Source: Alphaproteobacteria bacterium
GTDB lineage: Bacteria; Pseudomonadota; Alphaproteobacteria; Rhizobiales; Xanthobacteraceae
DNA: 5,187 bases
Reading direction: 5' to 3'
NCBI GenBank assembly: GCA_005883445.1
Contig: VAZL01000400.1
Span: 5,958-11,144, forward strand
Shown: one piece after another, positions 1 through 5,187 of the stretch
Numbering within the stretch: the stretch's first letter is position 1
Layout of the letters: each line of letters begins with the position of its first letter
Position numbers and translations under genes: made by a program
The notes under the pieces: model-generated
The model's input: the letters and a program-made list of their open reading frames with translations, nothing else
Databases searched by the model: none
Told to the model about the DNA's origin: nothing

Positions 1-1253
1 TGGCGCTCATCCTCGGACTGATGCCGGTGCTCGCAAAGCACGCGGTCAAGCCCGAGACATTCGAGGAGACTTCCTTCCAGGCGCCGCTGGGGACCGGCCC
101 CTATGTCGTCGGCGAAGTCGACCCCGGCAAAAGCGTCACGCTTAAGCGCAATCCCGATTATTGGGGCCGCGACCTTGCGATCAATCGCGGCCTGTGGAAC
201 TTCGACGAGGTCCGCTTCGATTACTACCGCGAGGCCAATTCGCACCTGGAAGCGTTCAAGCGTGGTCTCTACGACCTGCGCAACGAGCACGATCCGGGCC
301 GTTGGCAGACCGCCTACGATTTTGCCGCCGTGCGCGAGGGCCGCGTGCTCAAGGAGGCGCTGCCGACCGGAGTACCGAAGGCCAGCAGCTATTTCGTGTT
401 CAACACGCGCCGAGCGGTTTTCTCCGACATTCGCGTGCGCGAGGCGATCTCGCTGCTGTTCGACTTCGAATGGATCAATCACGGCTATTTCTTCGACCTC
501 TATCAGCGCAGCGCCAGCTATTTCGACGGCTCGGAGCTGTCGTCCCATGGGCGGCCGGCCGATCAACGGGAGAAAGCGTTGCTTGCGCCGTTCGCCGAAG
601 CCGTTCGCGCCGACGTGCTTGACGGCACCTGGTCGCCGCCGGTCAGCGACGGCTCCGGCCGCGACCGCGTGACACTCAAGCGCGCGCTCGATCTGTTCGC
701 GGCCGCGGGCTACGAACTGCGCGGCACCGCACTGGTCGACCGCAAGAGCGGCCGGCCACTAACGTTCGAGATCTTGGTGACGGCGCGAGACGAGGAGCGG
801 CTTGCGCTGTTGTTCTCGCAGAGTCTCAAGCGGGCCGGGATTGCGGCGCGCGTACGCCTGGTCGATGCAGTTCAATATGAAGGGCGGCGTCTCACCTACG
901 ATTTCGACATGATCCAAAACCGTTGGGACCAATCGCTGTCGCCCGGCAACGAGCAGGCCTTCTATTGGGGGTCGGCCGCCGCCGACCAGCCCGGGACCCG
1001 CAATTACATGGGCGTCAAGAGTCCTGCCGTCGATGCAATGATCGCCGCGCTCCTGAAAGCGGAAGACCGCGGCGATTTCGTCGCCGCAGTGCGCGCGCTC
1101 GACCGCGTGCTCATCTCCGGTTTCTACGTCATCCCGCTGTTTTATCTTCCTGCCCAATGGGTCGCGCGTTGGACCACGGTCGGACGACCGGCGACGACCT
1201 CGCTCTACGGCTATCTTCCCGAAACCTGGTGGCGCGAGCCGAAGGCGCCATGA
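1..1253 (+). CDS. YejA-like extracellular peptide-binding protein of an ABC importer (5' partial)
   Basis: This is the C-terminal part of a family 5 solute-binding protein (SBP_bac_5, oligopeptide/YejA type). Such proteins capture peptides in the periplasm and deliver them to an ABC permease; YejA relatives bind microcin C or muropeptide fragments. The reading frame is open from base 3 with no gap, and the ATG at 21 falls inside conserved sequence, so the true start and signal peptide lie off the left edge. About 416 codons of a protein usually near 600 residues are present. Visible family signatures are PLGTGPYVV (about 84-110), the DYWGRDL stretch (about 156-176), FDFEWINHGYF (about 459-491), SYFDGSEL (about 516-539), LSPGNEQAFYWG (about 936-971) and the closing ETWW (about 1221-1232). 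It ends in TGA, and no lesion is visible. The adjacent permease expected of a yej-type operon does not follow, so it is either the last gene of its operon or an orphan binding protein. The family is secure; the exact ligand is not known. Confidence 0.93.
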   Translation, partial: ALILGLMPVLAKHAVKPETFEETSFQAPLGTGPYVVGEVDPGKSVTLKRNPDYWGRDLAINRGLWNFDEVRFDYYREANSHLEAFKRGLYDLRNEHDPGRWQTAYDFAAVREGRVLKEALPTGVPKASSYFVFNTRRAVFSDIRVREAISLLFDFEWINHGYFFDLYQRSASYFDGSELSSHGRPADQREKALLAPFAEAVRADVLDGTWSPPVSDGSGRDRVTLKRALDLFAAAGYELRGTALVDRKSGRPLTFEILVTARDEERLALLFSQSLKRAGIAARVRLVDAVQYEGRRLTYDFDMIQNRWDQSLSPGNEQAFYWGSAAADQPGTRNYMGVKSPAVDAMIAALLKAEDRGDFVAAVRALDRVLISGFYVIPLFYLPAQWVARWTTVGRPATTSLYGYLPETWWREPKAP

Positions 1254-1323
1254 AACGTCGTTCTCGGTGACTTGGCAGCGGCCGGCGTGGTAGGCGCATC
1301 GCGCCGCGAACTATGGGATTTTG

Positions 1324-1352
1324 TTGACGAGCCGTTAACAGCCCTCGCCTAA
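1324..1352 (+). promoter_or_regulatory. Possible promoter with CtrA-like box upstream of the pseudo-GGDEF gene
   Basis: The 134-base gap 1254-1387 holds no gene. A TTGACG at 1324-1329 resembles an alphaproteobacterial -35 element. The best -10 candidate, CTAAGG near 1349-1354, is poor and its spacing is long (19 bases). Overlapping this is TTGA-N7-TTAAC (1324-1339), which differs at one base from the CtrA consensus TTAA-N7-TTAAC. The only other structure in the gap is a short GGCGC/GCGCC hairpin at 1293-1305, with a TTTT run 13 bases later at 1319-1322. That is too weak and too far away to call a terminator for the upstream gene. The position suits a promoter for the gene starting at 1388. 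This is pattern matching by eye in a small region, so confidence is low. Confidence 0.3.
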
Positions 1353-1387
1353 GGTAGCAGCTCTATCCCGCGCAACGGCTTGTTCTC

Positions 1388-2647
1388 ATGGCGCTACTGG
1401 GTCCCATGGTGGTGGTCGCCGAGAATTCGGCGGCCGATTTGATCGATGTGCTCCGCAAGGCAGGAGCCTTCCCGATCGTCGAAACGCGCTGGGCCGATGC
1501 GCCCGCGGCCATCGCCGAAATCCAGCCGGTGGCTCTCGCCATCGCCGACCCGCAAGGCACGCCGTCGCCTCAACACGTGGACGCGGTGATCCAGTGCATC
1601 GAGACGCGCGGCGGGCCGGTCACGCCGGTCATCGCGCTGGTGGAGAGCAACAGCAGTCCCGCTATCCCGAGCGCACTGCCGATCGCGCTCGACGATTCCA
1701 CCGACCGGCTGATTGCACGCCTGCGCTCCGCGCTGCGCATCCGTACCCTGCATGCCACCGTGTTGCGGCGATCGCGCACCGCAGGCGCAAAGAAGCGAGC
1801 ACCGGCGTTCGTCCCGCCCGACCTGCTCGATGATGCCACCGTGCTGTGCGTCGCACGCGGCGGCTCATACCCCGCGCTTTCGGTCGCGATCGGCGAACGC
1901 GTCGGCCTCATTGGGGCGCTGACCATCGAGACCGCCACCCGCTATCTCAACGCGCGCGACGTAGACGGCGTCGTCATCGGGGAGGGCTTAGGTCCGCGCG
2001 TCGCCGGGACACTGCTGACCATGCTCGCCGAGAGCGCGCGCTTTCGCGATCTGCCGGTCGGCGTGCTGGACAATGCCGCGGTCGACGACGAACGTCTGCC
2101 CAACCTGGTGCGCGTCGAAGCCGATCCGGCGCGTCTCGTCGAGCGTGTCCTTCCATTCGTGCGCTTGCAGGCGTTCGAGAGCCAGCTCACACGCGTTTTG
2201 AAATCACTGGAGAGCGAGGGAGTCATCGATCCCGACACGGGCCTGCTCGGCGCGCAGGCTTTCTGGCGCGATCTCGGCCGCGCCGTGCAAGAGAGCGAGG
2301 AGACCGGCGGCGCGCTTTCCGTTGCTCGTTTCACTTTCGAAGGCGTCGCCGATCGCCGCGCCTACGTCGATGCCGCGCGACTTTTCAGCCGCCTCATGCG
2401 CAACGTCGATTTCGCTTGCCGAGAGCAGGACGGATCAATCCTCGCGGCTTTCACCAAGACCGATCTGCGCAGCGCCCATCTGGTTGCCCGTCGGATCGCG
2501 AGCGTGCTGAGACGCACCATGCTCTCACCCGGCCGTGACCGCCGCGCGATCAAGCCGACGATCACCCTCGCCGCGCGCAGGGCCACCGACGACGTCAGCG
2601 CACTGGTGGCGCGCCTGGGTGGCCATCCCAAGGTTGCCGCCGAGTGA
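1388..2647 (+). CDS. Degenerate GGDEF-domain protein with two receiver-like domains (probable c-di-GMP receptor, PleD/PopA-like layout)
   Basis: The protein has 419 residues, with no signal peptide or membrane segment, so it is probably cytosolic. Residues ~7-118 and ~150-262 each look like a response-regulator receiver fold, but both are degenerate: the second has Gly where the phosphoacceptor Asp is expected (VDGVVIG, 192-198), and the first has only a possibly shifted Asp54. Residues ~279-415 align with a GGDEF domain. DPDTGLLGAQAF (281-292) matches the usual DxLTGLxNRRxF but lacks the nucleotide-contacting Asn. RNVD at 338-341 fits the RxxD inhibitory site, and exactly five residues later the GGDEF position reads QDGSI (347-351). 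The segment between is about 20 residues short and lacks the FKxxND and GHxxGD elements. Diguanylate cyclase activity is therefore very unlikely; c-di-GMP binding is plausible by analogy with PopA, but is inference. The ATG at 1388 has no clear Shine-Dalgarno; an alternative ATG at 1406 would begin directly at the first receiver strand. An in-frame TAG at 1355-1357 limits the 5' end. Confidence 0.85.
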   Translation: MALLGPMVVVAENSAADLIDVLRKAGAFPIVETRWADAPAAIAEIQPVALAIADPQGTPSPQHVDAVIQCIETRGGPVTPVIALVESNSSPAIPSALPIALDDSTDRLIARLRSALRIRTLHATVLRRSRTAGAKKRAPAFVPPDLLDDATVLCVARGGSYPALSVAIGERVGLIGALTIETATRYLNARDVDGVVIGEGLGPRVAGTLLTMLAESARFRDLPVGVLDNAAVDDERLPNLVRVEADPARLVERVLPFVRLQAFESQLTRVLKSLESEGVIDPDTGLLGAQAFWRDLGRAVQESEETGGALSVARFTFEGVADRRAYVDAARLFSRLMRNVDFACREQDGSILAAFTKTDLRSAHLVARRIASVLRRTMLSPGRDRRAIKPTITLAARRATDDVSALVARLGGHPKVAAE

Positions 2648-2661
2648 CGGTGGGCCTAGTC

Positions 2662-2688
2662 TGGCGGGCCCGCATGAGGAGCCCGCCA
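2662..2688 (+). promoter_or_regulatory. Hairpin presenting or masking the ribosome binding site of the DsbA-like gene
   Basis: TGGCGGGC (2662-2669) and GCCCGCCA (2681-2688) are perfect inverted repeats that would form an eight-pair, GC-dominated stem with an 11-base loop. The Shine-Dalgarno AGGAG (2677-2681) lies in the loop and touches the 3' arm. The remaining stem fills the six bases between it and the ATG at 2688, and the A of the ATG forms the last pair. No T-run follows, so it is not an intrinsic terminator. It could limit translation initiation of the downstream gene. The repeat is seen directly; the regulatory role is inference. Confidence 0.5.
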
Positions 2689-3350
2689 TGACCTCAGCCC
2701 TGCCAATCGAGATGGTCTCCGACGTCGTGTGCCCCTGGTGCTTCATCGGCAAGCACCGGTTGGAAAAGGCGATTGCGCTGCGGCCCGACACTGCCGTCGA
2801 GGTGCGCTTTTGGCCCTATTTCCTCAATCCATGGGTGCCGCGCGAAGGCATCAGCCGGAAAGACTATCTCACCACCAAGTTCGGCTCACCCGAGCGCTAT
2901 CGCAGCATCGCGCAGCGTGTCGCGCAGGCGGCCGCGGCGGAGGGGCTGAGCTACAACCTCGACAACATCAAGCGCCAGCCCAATACGCTCGATTGCCACC
3001 GCCTGATCCTGTGGGGCGGCGAAATAGGTCACGCGGCAGATATGAAGCAGCGGTTGATGGACCTCTATTTCACCGAAGGCGGCGATCTCACGGACCGCGA
3101 CGCGTTGGTCCAGGCGGCGGCCGCATGCGGCCTCGATGCCGAGCGCGTACGCGCGCGCCTCGCGAGTGGGGACGACGTGGAACGCGTGACCCGAGAGGCC
3201 AATGCTGCCAAGGAAGCAGGCATTGACGGCGTGCCCTGCTTCATTTTCGGCAGCCGCATTGCCGTACAGGGCGCGCAAACGCCCGAACATCTCGCGCAAG
3301 CGATCGAGCGCGCAGCGAACGAATACGCCAACCGCCCGGCGGCCGAATAA
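2688..3350 (+). CDS. DsbA-family thiol oxidoreductase, FrnE-like
   Basis: A 220-residue member of the DsbA-like, FrnE/2-hydroxychromene-2-carboxylate isomerase group of thioredoxin-fold proteins, which handle thiol-disulfide exchange in the cytoplasm. No signal peptide is present, in keeping with FrnE and unlike periplasmic DsbA. The first strand leads into DVVCPWCFIGKHRL, with the CxxC pair at Cys15 and Cys18. The helical insert spans roughly residues 55-165 and includes the NTLDCHRLI segment (99-107). The fold closes with GVPCFIFGS (181-189), where Pro183 is the expected cis-proline; Cys184 next to it is an extra thiol. The length is normal for the family. The frame is open upstream to beyond 2535, but the ATG at 2688 is preferred because it has AGGAG six bases upstream and puts the CxxC at the usual distance from the N terminus. 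The gene starts 40 bases after the pseudo-GGDEF gene and may share its transcript. It converges on mfd. The family is secure; the substrate is unknown. Confidence 0.93.
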   Translation: MTSALPIEMVSDVVCPWCFIGKHRLEKAIALRPDTAVEVRFWPYFLNPWVPREGISRKDYLTTKFGSPERYRSIAQRVAQAAAAEGLSYNLDNIKRQPNTLDCHRLILWGGEIGHAADMKQRLMDLYFTEGGDLTDRDALVQAAAACGLDAERVRARLASGDDVERVTREANAAKEAGIDGVPCFIFGSRIAVQGAQTPEHLAQAIERAANEYANRPAAE

Positions 3351-3358
3351 GGCGCTTT

Positions 3359-3382
3359 CCGCGGGAGCACGGCGGCTCGCGG
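3359..3382. other. Weak hairpin in the convergent gap between the DsbA-like gene and mfd
   Basis: The 47-base gap 3351-3397 separates two convergent stop codons. CCGC (3359-3362) pairs with GCGG (3379-3382) and GAGC (3365-3368) with GCTC (3375-3378), with a two-base bulge and a six-base loop. A terminator is expected here. However, an A-run (3384-3388) follows the stem on the plus strand, and on the minus strand the matching T-run comes before the stem, not after it. The structure therefore does not fit a standard intrinsic terminator in either direction. Confidence 0.25.
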
Positions 3383-3397
3383 CAAAAAGAGGCTTCG

Positions 3398-5187
3398 TCA
3401 TGCCGCCTTGGCCGGCTGTGCCAGCGCCACCAGGCTGCGCAGGATAGTCGAGGTTCCGCGCAGACGCGCCTCGGGATCTTTCCAATCGTCGAAGAAGACA
3501 ACCTTCATATCGGGCCGCACCCGCGCCGCCGGGCCCTGATCGCGGATGAAGGCGACGAGCCGGTCGGGATCGGCGAAGGTGTTGTCGCGGAACGACACCA
3601 CCGCACCCTTGGGCCCGGTCTCGATCTTCTCCACATTGGCCCGCCGACAGAGCAATTTAATCGCGACAATCTGGAGGAGATGCTCGACCTCCTCCGGCAA
3701 GGGTCCGAAACGGTCGACCAGCTCGGCCGCGAAGGCCTCGATGTCGCGCTCATCCTCGATTTCAGCAAGGCGCCGATAGAGCGCAAGGCGCACCGGCAGG
3801 TCGGCGACATAGTCCTCGGGAATCATCACCGGCGTTCCGATGGTGATCTGCGGTGATCACTTGTCGGCGACCGGTGAGGTGATGCCCGCCTTGAGGCTCG
3901 TGACCGCTTCTTCCAGCATCTGCTGATAAAGCTCGAAGGCGCCGCGGATATCGAGGTCGTGGGAGGCGAGCTGGAAGCCGGCGCCGAGCGTATCGAGCGA
4001 TTGCAGCACCTTGAGCCGCCGTTCAGCCTGCGGCGTAATCTTGCCCACGGCCGGTAACGTGAACAGCGAATAGGCGCGCAGCTTCGAACGTCCCACTCGC
4101 CCCCGCAACTGATAGAGTTGGGACAGCCCGAAACGGTCGGCACGGTGCACGATCAGCGTGTTGGAGGTCGGAATGTCGAGGCCGGATTCGATGATCGTGG
4201 TCGACAACAGCAGGTCATACTTGCCGTCGTAGAAGGCGGACATGATGTCTTCGAGCACGGTCGCGGGCATCTGCCCGTGGGCGACCGCGACCCGCACTTC
4301 CGGTACGTGCTTATCGAGAAAATCCTTGGCGCCGGCGAGATCCTCGATGCGCGGGCAGACATAGAAGGCCTGGCCGCCGCGATAACGCTCGCGCAGCAGC
4401 GCCTCGCGCACGATCACCGGATCGAACGGGGCGACGAAGGTGCGCACCGCGAGCCGATCGACCGGTGGCGAAGCGATGATCGAAAGATCGCGCACACCCG
4501 ACAGCGCGAGCTGCAACGTGCGCGGGATCGGCGTCGCGGTGAGCGTGATCACATGGATCTCGGCGCGCAGTTGCTTGAGCCTTTCCTTGTGGGCCACGCC
4601 GAAATGCTGCTCCTCGTCGACGATGACAAGACCCAGGTCACGGAACTTGATGGTCTTGCCGAGCAGGGCGTGAGTGCGAGGCCTGGGCGATGTGCACGGG
4701 AAAGCCGCGAAACCGTTCGGCGAAGGTCTTGGTATGCTGGCGGGCAAGCAGCGTGGTGGGCACCACCACCGCGACCTGTCTTCCGTTCATCGCGGCCACA
4801 AAGGCCGCACGCAGCGCTACTTCGGTCTTGCCGAAGCCGACGTCGCCGCAGATCAGCCGATCCATGGGCCGTCCGGAGGCGAGTTCACCCAGCACCGTGT
4901 CAATCGCCGCCTGCTGATCTTCGGTCTCCTCGTACGGAAATCCTGCGCAGAACTCGTCGTAAAGGCCGTGTCCGACGGCGAGTTGCGGCGCCTCGCGCAA
5001 CTGCCGCTCCGCCGCTATTTTGATCAACTCGTTGGCAATGTCGCGGATGCGGCTCTTCATGCGCGCCTTGCGCGCCTGCCAGGCGCCACCGCCGAGCCGG
5101 TCGAGCTCAACCTGGGTTTCTTCCGTCCCGTAGCGGGACAGCAGCTCGATGTTTTCGACCGGCAGGAACAATTTGTCGCCGCCTGCA
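3398..5187 (-). pseudogene. mfd: Transcription-repair coupling factor Mfd, C-terminal half, interrupted by three lesions (5' partial)
   Basis: Mfd is the ATP-driven translocase that pushes stalled RNA polymerase off damaged DNA and recruits UvrA. The translation enters from the right edge in frame (GGDKLFLPVENIELL) and shows, in order, Walker A GDVGFGKTE (about 4840), VPTTLLARQH (about 4750), DEEQHFG (about 4613), TATPIPRT (about 4525), STTIIESGLDIP (about 4180), QLRGRVGRS (about 4100) and the C-terminal domain from IPEDYVADLPVRL (about 3820) to the TGA at 3398-3400. Three defects break it. (1) At about 4676 the frame shifts: AQAS runs straight into THALLGKT, where Mfd proteins have about 25 residues, so about 74 bases are missing. 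(2) At about 3938 DIRGA joins FELYQQM; the usual 16-residue GxLLGEEQSG loop (48 bases) is gone, in frame. (3) TGA at 3857-3859 stands where the family has Trp before SPQITIG. TGA is a normal stop elsewhere in the window and Trp is written TGG, so recoding is unlikely. The apparent GTG start at 3829 is an internal Val. Identity is near certain. Whether it is a true pseudogene or a sequence error is not decidable here. Confidence 0.92.

Noticed and set aside
1293..1322. Intrinsic terminator after the binding-protein gene
   Set aside because: The GGCGC/GCGCC stem is only five pairs, and the TTTT run lies 13 bases beyond it.
1254..1352. 32-codon open stretch in frame after the binding-protein stop codon
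   Set aside because: The binding protein already ends at its usual C-terminal position (ETWW plus a short tail), and the stretch has no credible start or family resemblance; readthrough is not supported.
1846..2538. 230-codon Arg-rich open frame on the plus strand
   Set aside because: It is an out-of-frame reading of the pseudo-GGDEF gene, with extreme Arg content typical of shadow frames in GC-rich DNA.
2535..2687. N-terminal extension of the DsbA-like protein to 2535
   Set aside because: It overlaps the coding end of the previous gene, is low in family resemblance, and the ATG at 2688 has a proper Shine-Dalgarno and the expected distance to CPWC.
2886..3485. 199-codon open frame on the minus strand
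   Set aside because: It is antisense to the well-supported DsbA-like gene and runs into the 3' end of mfd in a different frame; no domain is recognisable.
3857..3859. TGA read as Trp or selenocysteine in mfd
   Set aside because: Two neighbouring genes use TGA as stop and TGG for Trp, no selenocysteine insertion context is evident, and mfd has two further lesions that recoding would not explain.
4118..5023. 301-codon open frame on the plus strand
   Set aside because: It lies antisense to clearly recognisable Mfd helicase motifs, is rich in Arg and low-complexity sequence, and resembles no family; it is a GC-driven shadow.

Overview
The window is GC-rich, compact, protein-coding DNA with the codon habits of an alphaproteobacterium. 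The protein sequences, above all the Mfd and the YejA-like binding protein, most resemble those of Hyphomicrobiales (the Bradyrhizobium, Rhodopseudomonas and Rhodoplanes side of the order). That placement rests on remembered family sequences, not on a search.

Layout, left to right. (1) Bases 1-1253, plus strand: the C-terminal two thirds of a YejA-type periplasmic peptide-binding protein of an ABC importer, cut by the left edge. (2) Bases 1254-1387: a 134-base intergenic region with a possible promoter and a near-consensus CtrA-like box. (3) Bases 1388-2647, plus: a 419-residue protein that I read as two receiver-like folds followed by a degenerate GGDEF domain. The catalytic GGDEF is replaced, but the RxxD c-di-GMP inhibitory-site motif is kept. 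This suggests a c-di-GMP receptor or scaffold of the PleD/PopA layout, not a cyclase. (4) Bases 2688-3350, plus: a FrnE-like DsbA-family oxidoreductase with a CPWC active site. Its Shine-Dalgarno lies in the loop of a GC-only hairpin whose last pair includes the A of the start codon. (5) Bases 3398-5187, minus, convergent with the previous gene and cut by the right edge: mfd, the transcription-repair coupling factor. It is recognisable over almost its whole C-terminal half but carries three separate lesions.

The mfd lesions are a deletion of about 74 bases with a frameshift, an in-frame deletion of about 48 bases that removes the TRG-motif loop, and a TGG-to-TGA nonsense codon. As written, the sequence cannot encode a working full-length Mfd. 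It is either a decaying gene or a product of sequencing or assembly error.

The genes do not form an obvious pathway. The pseudo-GGDEF and DsbA-like genes are close enough (40 bases apart) to share a transcript. No mobile element, CRISPR array, tRNA or rRNA was seen, and I find no evidence of a novel multi-gene system. The points most worth checking are the catalytically dead GGDEF protein, the mfd lesions and the hairpin over the DsbA-like start.
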